A stretch of DNA of 64,000 bases from Pantoea sp. RIT-PI-b (GCF_001187905.1 NZ_LGIS01000014.1:496001-560000); one strand, 5' to 3'; shown: positions 41,858 through 49,304, counted from the stretch's first letter. The notes: a model not told the origin generated them from the letters alone. Made by a program: numbers and translations.

Positions 41858-42367
41858 ATGACTACAGCAATTAACGCTAAAGTTATGGCATCCGTATGTC
41901 CAAAAGTAGAAGAGTACATTAAAAAGAATATGATTGGCTCTATGAGTACTTCAGTTGCCGTACAGAATATGGATGATAAAAACCAATCGAAATTGTATTT
42001 ATGCGATAAAGATAGTGATGTTGGTACTTACCTGTTTTCATTTAACGAACAAGGTTCAGTACAAGTATCAGACTACTTTGAAGAAGATATTATATTTGGT
42101 ACTTACGGATTATATGAAGGTACTAAGTTCAACAAAGACTTTGATCTAAACGTTAAGTTCAACAACATTGTATACTTCTTGGGTCTGTTACAACAAGAAA
42201 AGGCAAACATGTACATCTGCATTGATGACGACATGATTCAACATCAAGACCTTATCATGCGTAGAGGATGGACAGATCGACGCATTAAACAAGTGTTTGG
42301 CATCAAACCATACGAGTTTGGTGAACGTTGGTACTCGCTACTTGGAGTACTTAAAGAAGAGAAATAG
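41858..42367 (+). CDS. Hypothetical phage protein, 169 aa
   Basis: Start chosen at 41858 (MTTAINAKVMASVC) because AAGG lies 8 nt upstream; the frame is open to an ATG at 41816 without a ribosome site. Soluble, mildly acidic; the last part (IDDDMIQHQDLIMRRGWTDRRIKQVFGIKPYEFGERWY) is rich in aromatic and basic residues. No family recognised. Forms a unit with the next small gene. Confidence 0.6.
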   Translation: MTTAINAKVMASVCPKVEEYIKKNMIGSMSTSVAVQNMDDKNQSKLYLCDKDSDVGTYLFSFNEQGSVQVSDYFEEDIIFGTYGLYEGTKFNKDFDLNVKFNNIVYFLGLLQQEKANMYICIDDDMIQHQDLIMRRGWTDRRIKQVFGIKPYEFGERWYSLLGVLKEEK

Positions 42368-42399
42368 TAGTGATTTTTGAATAATAAGTGAGGTGAAAT

Positions 42400-42657
42400 A
42401 TGCACATAAGTATTAAGAAAGGTATCCCATTTACTACTGTTGAAGTAAATGGGGATGAGTACTTTGTTTCATATGATTCTAAGACAAATATAGTAACAGG
42501 GGTAGTAAAAAAGCCCACAGACCCAATTGATAGCGGCACTTGTAATGTAGGTGGTGCTCAGGAATCGGTTAAGCCGGAAACTGAAATCATATTTGACCAA
42601 AATCAAAGTGATGGTGGAAACGAACTTTCCGATTTCATAATCAATACATTTTCCTGA
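42400..42657 (+). CDS. Small acidic hypothetical protein, 85 aa
   Basis: MHISIKKGIPFTTVEVNGDEYFVSYD and a likely disordered acidic C-terminus. GAGGTGA ribosome site 5 nt before the ATG. N-terminal beta-rich segment, no family recognised. 32 bp after the previous gene; ends before a strong bidirectional hairpin. Confidence 0.6.
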   Translation: MHISIKKGIPFTTVEVNGDEYFVSYDSKTNIVTGVVKKPTDPIDSGTCNVGGAQESVKPETEIIFDQNQSDGGNELSDFIINTFS

Positions 42658-42664
42658 TTTATCC

Positions 42665-42691
42665 AAGTACCCAAGTTTAGCTTGGGTACTT
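42665..42691. terminator. Bidirectional terminator between convergent genes
   Basis: AAGTACCCAAG-TTTAG-CTTGGGTACTT, a perfect 11-bp stem followed by ATTT. It closes the plus-strand pair and the minus-strand HNH gene, whose stop overlaps its right arm. Confidence 0.8.
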
Positions 42692-43502
42692 ATTTCCCAT
42701 TTGAGGGGTAACTAACACAGGTATAGCCAGAGTTGAAAAGTACCATTGTGTTGCCTTTCAATGGTACAAATGGGAACGAAACATAATCAGAATTCCCCAT
42801 TGAAACATTAAAATGTAAATTTCTATCATTAAGTTCTAATCTATTTGCTTGGGCAGGAAATGTACCTTCACCTTTAAATGTCACTAAGAATGATATTGGG
42901 AAGAAATGTATAGCACTGCATATGCAGTTATGGCCTTTATTGTGAAATAGTACATGGCGAGCGGTGATTTGTGCTCTTTTAGGGTAGAACCAATAGTAAA
43001 GATCATGAGTATCTTCAAAAGTCTCTGTTTCACCTAAAACGTACTTACGAAGAGGTGTGAAAAATGGGGTATCAACTAATGGTTCTTTGCACTCTTCAAC
43101 AGATGATGCGGCAATCAAATGCCCAAGCATTGCCCTAGTGAATTCAACAGAATTGAACGGTACTTTTATATAGTTAGAAAGTGAACTTGCATAAGTTTGA
43201 TATAATTTTAGTTGTTCAGTTAAGTTTTTAGTAACATCTGATATGAAATGATCTCTTGAGCCTAGTACTTCATTATTACATTGCTTACATATTGTCTTAA
43301 AGACCGTGCCTGAAACGGCATCTATAGGTTTGATAGAGTCATTACCCCACCATTCTGTAATGGTTTTTTGAAGCATGGGGGTAAGCGTGATAGCACTTTT
43401 AGGTGGTACATGATCCTTACTTAGCTTACCAAATTGGCCGCATATCAAACAATGCCCTTGTTCAATGCGTACATGTTTAATTCTTTCGCTGATAGAAGTC
43501 AT
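42690..43502 (-). CDS. HNH-like zinc-finger nuclease family protein
   Basis: 270 aa. Treble-clef HNH signature: Cys18-x2-Cys21, Asp30-His31 in KDHVPPKS, Cys72-x2-Cys75-Asn76 in TICKQCNNEVLGS. This arrangement matches the HNH class with two CxxC knuckles; the C-terminal about 150 residues are beta-rich and unrecognised. AGG lies 8 nt before the ATG. It follows a membrane-protein gene by 9 bp on the same strand, so they form an operon. Possible defence or exclusion module; target unknown. Confidence 0.7.
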   Translation of the reverse strand: MTSISERIKHVRIEQGHCLICGQFGKLSKDHVPPKSAITLTPMLQKTITEWWGNDSIKPIDAVSGTVFKTICKQCNNEVLGSRDHFISDVTKNLTEQLKLYQTYASSLSNYIKVPFNSVEFTRAMLGHLIAASSVEECKEPLVDTPFFTPLRKYVLGETETFEDTHDLYYWFYPKRAQITARHVLFHNKGHNCICSAIHFFPISFLVTFKGEGTFPAQANRLELNDRNLHFNVSMGNSDYVSFPFVPLKGNTMVLFNSGYTCVSYPSNGK

Positions 43503-43511
43503 ATCTTTAAC

Positions 43512-44171
43512 CTAGTTAGTTTTTATATGGTTAATTTCAAAGATCTGATCAAAAGGAAGAGCTAATTTATTACTAACCAACGTCTTCATTAAAGCATCTA
43601 ATTCATCTTCCTTCCCTGGTTTTAGTGTCGAGTAAATTCTATCAGCTGTAGACCGAGATATAAGATGTTCATAGTGGACACACTGGCCCCAAGCCAAATT
43701 GCAATAACTTAATAAATCTTTAAAAGATGATTCTATCGATTCATTTTTGGCTTTTAATCCCCAGCGTGATGCCGATGTGAGATTATTATCAAGTTCAATG
43801 CATCGATAAGCTAAATCTTTAACCTTAATTTTTACAGAATTAAACTCATCTCTATTTTCTCTGTAGCTTGAGAGGTTTATTAAGTCATGATTTATTTTAT
43901 GAATATTTGATAGGATTGAATCATATTCAGTTAGAAGAGACTTTCCTAAATTTATTGCTTCATTTTGTTTATGTGAATCGAACCATCTCAGTGCTTTGTA
44001 CATTGCTACCATAGCTGCAAATGCCATCAGTATATTACAAGCAGCACTTATCCAATCCGAAAGATTGCCAATATCTTTCTTATAAGCACCTCCAATCACT
44101 AACCACAATGTAAGTACTAACAGTATCCCGATAGCAACTTCCTTGAAGACTTTCCACACCTTGCTAATCAT
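43512..44171 (-). CDS. Two-TM membrane protein with helical cytoplasmic part
   Basis: 219 aa with start at 44171 (MISKVWKVFKEV), supported by AAGGGA 7 nt upstream; an earlier in-frame ATG (44225) lacks a ribosome site. Two hydrophobic spans near residues 12-28 and 42-58, then about 160 residues of mostly helical, coiled-coil-prone sequence. First gene of a two-gene operon with the HNH-like protein. This two-TM-plus-helical design is often seen in phage exclusion and SLATT-like effector membrane proteins, but I could not assign a family. Confidence 0.6.
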   Translation of the reverse strand: MISKVWKVFKEVAIGILLVLTLWLVIGGAYKKDIGNLSDWISAACNILMAFAAMVAMYKALRWFDSHKQNEAINLGKSLLTEYDSILSNIHKINHDLINLSSYRENRDEFNSVKIKVKDLAYRCIELDNNLTSASRWGLKAKNESIESSFKDLLSYCNLAWGQCVHYEHLISRSTADRIYSTLKPGKEDELDALMKTLVSNKLALPFDQIFEINHIKTN

Positions 44172-44240
44172 GGTTTTATCCCTTAACCCAAAATTACCTA
44201 ATATCACAAAATCATTGAATTTCATAGATCTATGATAAAT

Positions 44241-44261
44241 ACCTCATATAACTAATGAGGT
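44241..44261 (+). promoter_or_regulatory. Hairpin covering the ribosome site of the 87-aa gene
   Basis: ACCTCAT (44241-44247) pairs with ATGAGGT (44255-44261), which contains the GAGGTG ribosome site of the gene starting at 44268. May reduce its translation. Confidence 0.45.
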
Positions 44262-44267
44262 GAAAAC

Positions 44268-44531
44268 ATGTTAAGAGTCGAATACAACTATAACGAAGGG
44301 AAGTACTACTTTCTCTACGTCACAGATGAGGTGCGTATCAGTACCGATAATCCTGATTCTCTCAATCTTGAATGCAGGGATGGTAGCACAGTGAAGATTC
44401 ACTACGTATGGACGTATCTTGAACCTACCAAGGATGCTTTTTTTGCATTATCCCTTCTCACGCAACATACAGATGAAGTTGTGAACGCAGTTCAGATACT
44501 TAAGGCTTGTGGAGCTTGCTATGAAGATTGA
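44268..44531 (+). CDS. Hypothetical protein, 87 aa
   Basis: MLRVEYNYNEGKYYFLYVTDEVRIST and a C-terminal helical part (FALSLLTQHTDEVVNAVQILKAC). Good GAGGTG ribosome site 5-6 nt before ATG. No family recognised. Overlaps the next gene by 11 nt. Confidence 0.6.
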   Translation: MLRVEYNYNEGKYYFLYVTDEVRISTDNPDSLNLECRDGSTVKIHYVWTYLEPTKDAFFALSLLTQHTDEVVNAVQILKACGACYED

Positions 44532-44718
44532 TACATTCAAGGTAGGTCGATTTGAGTTAAGGAATACTCAGGAAGGTATAAGGTATTTCATTGATGGAGA
44601 GCAAGTGCGATACGTTGAGCTGGCCTATGATAGCCCTGAACGCATCACACTTGATATTTTACAAGAGATTTATGATAGAGAATCCAACGATCTCAAGCTG
44701 AAGTGGGAAATGACATAA
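44521..44718 (+). CDS. Hypothetical protein, 65 aa
   Basis: Start chosen at 44521 (MKIDTFKVGRFELRN), with GGAG about 6 nt upstream inside the previous gene. Beta-rich N-terminal half, helical C-terminal half. Coupled to the 87-aa gene by overlap. Function unknown. Confidence 0.55.
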   Translation: MKIDTFKVGRFELRNTQEGIRYFIDGEQVRYVELAYDSPERITLDILQEIYDRESNDLKLKWEMT

Positions 44719-44801
44719 TATTACTAAATTAGGGAGCGTTGCTTATCAAATTCAGATTATAAGTACCGTCACAATAAACTGTGACAGTGTATAAGTGATT
44801 T

Positions 44802-45080
44802 TCAATCGAACTTTTTTCGCAGAATATTTTTGATGATTGCTTTCCCTCGCATTACAAATTCCTCTTCAGTTTCGTTTTCTCTAACGACACCGATTTTTTT
44901 ATCAAGTTCAATAATGAACTCTTCGCTTTTGACTACATCCATCATATCATTTACTAGCTTTTTTGCCTTGGAGTCATCATCGGTATGGAATGCTATTAAT
45001 TGTCGAATTTCAGTTGCTTTGGTTGCAACTTTAGTTCCATTTAAGCTTGTTTTCAAAGCAAGCAATTTAGTCTTGTCCAT
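44802..45080 (-). CDS. Hypothetical helical protein, 92 aa
   Basis: Start chosen at 45080 (MDKTKLLALKTSL), with GGAA 7 nt upstream; an earlier ATG at 45092 has only poly-A in front. Strongly helical, mixed charge, ends GKAIIKNILRKKFD. No family recognised. Its start lies inside the 3' end of the small gene upstream, so the two are coupled. Confidence 0.55.
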   Translation of the reverse strand: MDKTKLLALKTSLNGTKVATKATEIRQLIAFHTDDDSKAKKLVNDMMDVVKSEEFIIELDKKIGVVRENETEEEFVMRGKAIIKNILRKKFD

Positions 45081-45234
45081 TATGGTTTCCATTTTTTTTT
45101 GATTTATACATAACCCTCAAAAACTCTTCAAACAAATCAGCAACCAAATTATATAACTTAGCTTTGGTTTCTGGATTTAATGATTGAAAGAACTGAAAAA
45201 TGGATAGAAAAATACTAATCAACTTACCTAACAT
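45067..45234 (-). CDS. Small membrane-associated protein, 55 aa
   Basis: Too short for routine gene lists. Reads MLGKLISIFLSIFQFFQSLN, then an amphipathic helix and a lysine/asparagine-rich tail ending GNHNGQD. GAGG sits 8 nt before the ATG (minus strand, 45234). The hydrophobic N-terminus suggests membrane insertion. It overlaps the 92-aa gene by 14 nt. The small hydrophobic/charged design recalls type I toxins or phage exclusion peptides, but this is only a resemblance. Confidence 0.5.
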   Translation of the reverse strand: MLGKLISIFLSIFQFFQSLNPETKAKLYNLVADLFEEFLRVMYKSKKNGNHNGQD

Positions 45235-45317
45235 GGTGCGAACCTCAGTTACTATAAGTCAATACAATATCGGCAAGTTGTAGAATACCTTTAGTGCTTA
45301 GTGTTACTATATTTTTT

Positions 45318-45376
45318 CTCGCCATGAACCATAACTACTGGTGGTTCTGCACAAACTTTCGGTGATTCATGGCGAG
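45318..45376. repeat. Perfect 11-bp inverted repeat with large loop
   Basis: CTCGCCATGAA (45318-45328) and TTCATGGCGAG (45366-45376) frame a 37-nt loop that itself has ACCA/TGGT pairing. It sits just past the lipoprotein gene on the minus strand. No T-run in the lipoprotein direction. Confidence 0.55.
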
Positions 45377-45380
45377 TCCT

Positions 45381-46061
45381 TCAGAACTGGCTAGTAGAGT
45401 CGAAACCTGACAGCACTGTATAGGTTATTGATGAATTGTCAGCTTTCACTACTTTGATACGAGCACCTTTATAGGTAACTGTATTACCTTCTGATGAATC
45501 AATCGTAAAGTCCGTTGTATAAGCTGAACGTGCCATATCATTGCTGAATTCGCGATATGTGAACTTCAGTACCCCACCTGCATTGCCATTGTATTCAATT
45601 GTTCTAACGAAAGAGTTTTCTTGCAAGCAAATTGCTTCAGGTAAGCGGGTGATTGATATCTCTTTTGATGAGTATGCGTAGCCGCCAGGAGGGGATACTG
45701 TATTTTTAACAGGATCGTAGGCTACATAGTTGAGTCGCAATGTTGGATTACCCGCTACATCCGTGAAGGTTACAGCACTTGGATTTTGTGTATTCTGGTA
45801 AAAATTATCGCCGATGTTGCAGTATGTACCTGCCGCAATGATGGAATAAGTTCCTTTTGCAAAACCTAACCGCAGAGCGTCAGCCTTGAACCCATTCGCA
45901 GACTTTATAACAGGATCACCCATGTATACAGTTGCTGTTTCTCCTACATGGGGTTTCAAAAACTCAGCGGATTTCAGGACGGTGCTTTTGGGGCCGGGTA
46001 TACAGCCTACAAGAGCAGTAACCGCCAAAGTTATGTAGGTTATTCTGCGTAAAGAATGCAT
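45381..46061 (-). CDS. Prophage lipoprotein, 226 aa
   Basis: Signal peptide with lipobox LVGC (Cys20), followed by IPGPKST; no Asp at +2, so outer-membrane sorting is expected. The mature part is beta-rich with two further cysteines (TYCNIG and ICLQEN) that could pair. GGGAT ribosome site. Single gene on the minus strand among structural-phage-unrelated genes: a lysogenic-conversion (moron) candidate, for example receptor masking or superinfection exclusion as with phage-encoded Cor/Llp lipoproteins. No family recognised. Confidence 0.65.
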   Translation of the reverse strand: MHSLRRITYITLAVTALVGCIPGPKSTVLKSAEFLKPHVGETATVYMGDPVIKSANGFKADALRLGFAKGTYSIIAAGTYCNIGDNFYQNTQNPSAVTFTDVAGNPTLRLNYVAYDPVKNTVSPPGGYAYSSKEISITRLPEAICLQENSFVRTIEYNGNAGGVLKFTYREFSNDMARSAYTTDFTIDSSEGNTVTYKGARIKVVKADNSSITYTVLSGFDSTSQF

Positions 46062-46138
46062 TTCATATCCCTATTAAAACATTTTGAAACATCCATTTTA
46101 CGCCTTCTTGATAATGTGAGAACTACCAATATTAGTAG

Positions 46139-46468
46139 TCAAAACGGCAATTCCCCCTGCATATCACAGAATTCATCGAGATTGCCATTATGAGCATTGA
46201 TCATGTCTTGCTGATGCCTGAACCAGCTATCAACATCATAGATTGATACTGGCTCATCCAATACAAACCAATATGCAGTGTGTGTAACCCTTCCAAACCA
46301 AAACATACGTTGACCATCAGCAGGTTTTGTCTCAACTAGCAATACTTCACCAGGTTCAATATGTGGCAGAAAAGCCCCAATCTGATGAAGTACGGTTACC
46401 CGCTCAGTAGTCCAGAAGTATTGAACCCCTGAAGTTTGTGCAGGATTAAACGTGTTTTTGTTGCCCAT
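46139..46468 (-). CDS. Hypothetical protein, 109 aa
   Basis: Begins MGNKNTFNPAQTSG; aromatic-rich (YFWTTERV, MFWFGRV, YWFVLDEP). GAGG 8 nt before the ATG. Predicted beta-rich soluble protein; no family recognised. It faces the TGATCA-rich divergent region at 46554-46634. Confidence 0.55.
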   Translation of the reverse strand: MGNKNTFNPAQTSGVQYFWTTERVTVLHQIGAFLPHIEPGEVLLVETKPADGQRMFWFGRVTHTAYWFVLDEPVSIYDVDSWFRHQQDMINAHNGNLDEFCDMQGELPF

Positions 46469-46553
46469 AGTAAATACCTCACGATATCTTTTACTGTAAG
46501 AATATACAGTGCCTGTGAGGGCTACAAGTATTTGCAGACTTAATTAATAAAAA

Positions 46554-46634
46554 TGATCATTTTCAGTTAGTTAAGTTGATCATTGAGTGCTATCAGTACT
46601 TCCATTGATATCTAAAATGATCAAATATTGATCA
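46554..46634. promoter_or_regulatory. Cluster of four TGATCA palindromes (candidate operator)
   Basis: TGATCA at 46554, 46577, 46618 and 46629, mostly in the wider form ATGATCAT/TTGATCAT, within an AT-rich divergent gap between the 109-aa gene (minus) and the EAL-like gene (plus). Likely control region for one or both genes. The same hexamer also occurs twice at 41214-41243 in the gene-free region. Confidence 0.55.
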
Positions 46635-46659
46635 TCTATTCAAATCGGATATCAAAACA

Positions 46660-47214
46660 ATGGATGGTTTTTGCACGGTGTTGCACACAGAAAATGGCAA
46701 GATCTTCGGCTTACAAATTGAAGGGCAGATTGAGAGTACTGAACGCTTCATTGAGCTGCTTCAGTTCATAGAAGGTAAGGCCAAGTACATAGAGCAGCAT
46801 GATTTAGTGTTGGTAGTGCCTATAGGTTTTGGTATCGCTTCAGTACTAAGCCATGAAACGTACGTTAGCAAGTTACTCGATTCCTATCCATGCATACGCC
46901 TGATGATCTACGAGGATTTCCCAAACTTGATTGATGGATGTAAGAACCGGTTACTAAATCATTTATCAACACAGTACAGGCTATGGCTCGGTAATCTTGG
47001 TAGTGGTGCAAGAACCAATTTAGTAGCAGTGATGGAAGGGTGTTTCGACGGTTTAGTACTAGACGAGCGATTTACTCAAGGGAATAGGGACAAAGCAATC
47101 TTTCCGGCAGTAATTAACGAGGTGAGTAAATACACAAATACCTTGATTGTGCCCGGTATCAACACTGGCAGGTACAGATCTTTACGTCTGTGGCACATAG
47201 AACAATTAATGTAG
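46660..47214 (+). CDS. Degenerate EAL-domain-like protein
   Basis: 184 aa. The C-terminal half lines up with the second half of EAL c-di-GMP phosphodiesterase domains: LRLMIYEDF (strand), LWLGNLGSGARTNLVAVMEGCFDGLVLDERF against the usual L.LDDFGTG.SSL..L..L..D.LKID..F, then INEVSKYTNTLIVPGINT against the A..LG..VVAEGVET block. The metal-binding DD and the Lys of K-x-D are lost, and the E-A-L site reads I-E-G-Q, so it should not hydrolyse c-di-GMP. It could bind a protein partner as inactive EAL proteins (such as YdiV/RflP with FlhD) do. Assignment is by eye. Confidence 0.6.
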   Translation: MDGFCTVLHTENGKIFGLQIEGQIESTERFIELLQFIEGKAKYIEQHDLVLVVPIGFGIASVLSHETYVSKLLDSYPCIRLMIYEDFPNLIDGCKNRLLNHLSTQYRLWLGNLGSGARTNLVAVMEGCFDGLVLDERFTQGNRDKAIFPAVINEVSKYTNTLIVPGINTGRYRSLRLWHIEQLM

Positions 47215-47226
47215 GAACAATAAAAA

Positions 47227-47586
47227 ATGAAAGAACTATTCATCGCAGCAGTCTTTGCTTTGCTTACTGGATGTACCTCACAACATACATGGATGGACAA
47301 AGCCTATGTTGGCTATGTAGACAATCAGGCCTTAGTTATGTTTGAGGCAGGCACGCGTAACGGTGCTAAATATTACCGTCCACAGTTCCAGAGTCAGTGC
47401 CATTACAACAAGGCGTACTTCGATGAACAATTAAGTACGGGATGTGTAATTAACGAAGCTCGCATTGCTGATCTTCATTTGTATAGTGAACATGTAGAGC
47501 GTGTTGGGAAAAGTGGCAGTATTCAGATAAACCATGAGTTCTTAGAAGGGGTGAATAGTACCATTCATATTACAGATGGTATCTAA
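47227..47586 (+). CDS. Small prophage lipoprotein, 119 aa
   Basis: Signal peptide with lipobox LTGC (Cys16), then TSQHTWMDKAYVGY. Mature part about 100 residues with two more cysteines (SQCHYN and TGCVIN). AGGA ribosome site. 12 bp after the EAL-like gene, so cotranscribed with it. Second lipoprotein gene in this accessory zone; function unknown. Confidence 0.65.
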   Translation: MKELFIAAVFALLTGCTSQHTWMDKAYVGYVDNQALVMFEAGTRNGAKYYRPQFQSQCHYNKAYFDEQLSTGCVINEARIADLHLYSEHVERVGKSGSIQINHEFLEGVNSTIHITDGI

Positions 47587-47602
47587 GATAAGTGATGGTG
47601 CG

Positions 47603-48193
47603 TCACTCACCATCATCTAATTCATTTAGATATTGTGCTAAAACGTCACCATGGCAAGCGTAGGGCTTACAATGACACCCTAAAGTGTGTCCTCTTAGTG
47701 CTTTCAGCTTTTCTTTAAACTCTGAGCCACCTTTGAGATAGTCACGATCAAAATCGTACTTAAATTTTCTTATGACTTCATCACGATCACCATCTGCACC
47801 TATTGCGTAAGGGTTTCCCCAAAGCGTTCCTCTGCCACAATAAGTATCGAAGTGTTCACCTCTATCTTTGTTAGAAACAAAAGTGATGTTGTCCTTGATG
47901 TAACGTACTGGTATCTTCTCGGATAAAACTTCGTTAGGCGTGAAAAATTCAGGTTTATTAGCTGAGTCGAAAATAACAGCATGGGTTAAACCGATTGAAA
48001 AGGGGTCTGCTAAAACTTCAGGTTCAAGCTTATTCAACACATCTGATTTGAAATATTGAATTAATAAACCATGATGATCTTCAAAGTAGAATATTTGATA
48101 GTCATTAGACTTTGAAAAAATACGGGAAAGCTTACGCTCAAACTTCCCCTTTGATGCAAAGTCAGGATGATACATTATCAATACATTCATCAT
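47603..48193 (-). CDS. DUF4326 protein with Rossmann-like N-terminal part
   Basis: 196 aa. C-terminal about 85 residues show the DUF4326 pattern: YCGRGTLWGNPYAIG, a helix, then LRGHTLGCHCKPYACHGDVLAQYL with a conserved C-x-C...C-H. The first about 100 residues (MNVLIMYHPDFASKGKFERKL, LTHAVIFDSANKP, KIPVRYI) look like an alternating beta/alpha Rossmannoid unit reminiscent of SLOG-type nucleotide-binding domains. Start overlaps the DUF488 stop (ATGA). Last gene of a three-gene operon. Biochemical role unknown. Confidence 0.75.
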   Translation of the reverse strand: MMNVLIMYHPDFASKGKFERKLSRIFSKSNDYQIFYFEDHHGLLIQYFKSDVLNKLEPEVLADPFSIGLTHAVIFDSANKPEFFTPNEVLSEKIPVRYIKDNITFVSNKDRGEHFDTYCGRGTLWGNPYAIGADGDRDEVIRKFKYDFDRDYLKGGSEFKEKLKALRGHTLGCHCKPYACHGDVLAQYLNELDDGE

Positions 48194-48630
48194 ATCAAGT
48201 GCTTAACCTCAAAATCAGTATCCCAATGGCTATTCAAATACTCTATCACAAGACGGCGGTGACAGTGATGGGGTTTGTGCTCACTACAGAGTAAACAGCT
48301 ATCTTCAATCACGGATTTATCAATTCGCTCAATGTTTCTTTTTGCCATTAAGTTCAAGAAGTTACCCTCATAAACTTCCCATGAGACATTGCCCTTTTTG
48401 TAAGGATCTAACATCTCTTTAGTTGGGGCAAGATCAGGTAGATGAACATAATCAACATTACAAAGTTCCTTTAAGAAGTACTTCAGATCATTCTTCTTAG
48501 CGAAGCCAGCAAGCTGAGAGACATTATTAAGACGCACATCAACTAAAGTTTTCAGGTCAGGCTGAGATTTTATTAGGTTGAAAAACTTTTCAGCAGGTTT
48601 TTCAGTAAAGCCAATTGAATATATTTTCAT
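48190..48630 (-). CDS. DUF488 family protein
   Basis: 146 aa. Starts MKIYSIGF at 48630 with GAGG 7 nt upstream; a GTG just before is the alternative. Family hallmarks: TLVDVRLNN (the VDVR motif), W..YE..FL.LM, and the C-terminal SCLLCSEHKPHHCHRRLVIEYL with Cys and C-H-R residues. The C...CH ending parallels that of DUF4326. Overlaps both neighbours by 1-4 nt, so the three proteins are made together. Enzymatic function unknown. Confidence 0.8.
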   Translation of the reverse strand: MKIYSIGFTEKPAEKFFNLIKSQPDLKTLVDVRLNNVSQLAGFAKKNDLKYFLKELCNVDYVHLPDLAPTKEMLDPYKKGNVSWEVYEGNFLNLMAKRNIERIDKSVIEDSCLLCSEHKPHHCHRRLVIEYLNSHWDTDFEVKHLI

Positions 48631-49304
48631 CACATTACCTCAGCTAAAATTTTGTAATGGTAACTACCTGACTCACTTGTATGAATATCCAGAGCTAAAC
48701 TCACAGTTACAAATCTACCATTCTCAGGATAAACCCCAGTGGGTTGTGTTTCAAAATACTGAATCCATGCGATGTCAGTGACTCTAAGATTATAAGTAAC
48801 ATTATTAAAAGTGAATTCACCTCTTACTTTAATCGGGTCATCTTGCCATCTTGAAGTGTGAAATATTACCTTGTCCACATATAAAAAATATATACTTTCT
48901 CGATAATTTGCTGCTTCTTGAGAAGTAACTTGATCAAATTTACCGCCTTTAGATTGATGATTATTAGACCATAGTGACAATGGGCTATCACATAATTTTA
49001 AAACATCTTTATAATTAAAAGGATATTCTCCCTTCTTAGTCCAATACTTTGTGGAATCGATAAGATGATTTTCAGTCTGGAATTTTTGGGGCGTGTGTTT
49101 TACAAATTCAGCTTCGATAATATCAATTGTATTTGCGTAAGTATGATCTCGATAAACACAATCTTGATCACAAATTGAACCAAACTCGTTTAATGGTCTT
49201 ATCCACTCACCAATCGTACCGTCACTTGAGAAAACCTTTCCAGCTATACAATATCCACCGGGTTTCTTAGATTTGCTGAGACAAACAAAAGTTTTTTTTC
49301 CCAT
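48630..49304 (-). CDS. Dual-OB-domain protein
   Basis: 224 aa. The N-terminal KKTFVCLSKSKKPGGYCIAGKVFSSDGTIGEWIRPL matches the dual-OB-containing domain family (a C-I-A-G-K, then G-x-W-x-R-P), followed by a second beta-rich half (GEFTFNNVTYNLRVTDIAWIQYF) ending VSLALDIHTSESGSYHYKILAEV. OB folds suggest nucleic acid or nucleotide binding. AAGGAG lies 9 nt before the ATG. First gene of the minus-strand operon with DUF488 and DUF4326. Confidence 0.7.
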   Translation of the reverse strand: MGKKTFVCLSKSKKPGGYCIAGKVFSSDGTIGEWIRPLNEFGSICDQDCVYRDHTYANTIDIIEAEFVKHTPQKFQTENHLIDSTKYWTKKGEYPFNYKDVLKLCDSPLSLWSNNHQSKGGKFDQVTSQEAANYRESIYFLYVDKVIFHTSRWQDDPIKVRGEFTFNNVTYNLRVTDIAWIQYFETQPTGVYPENGRFVTVSLALDIHTSESGSYHYKILAEVM

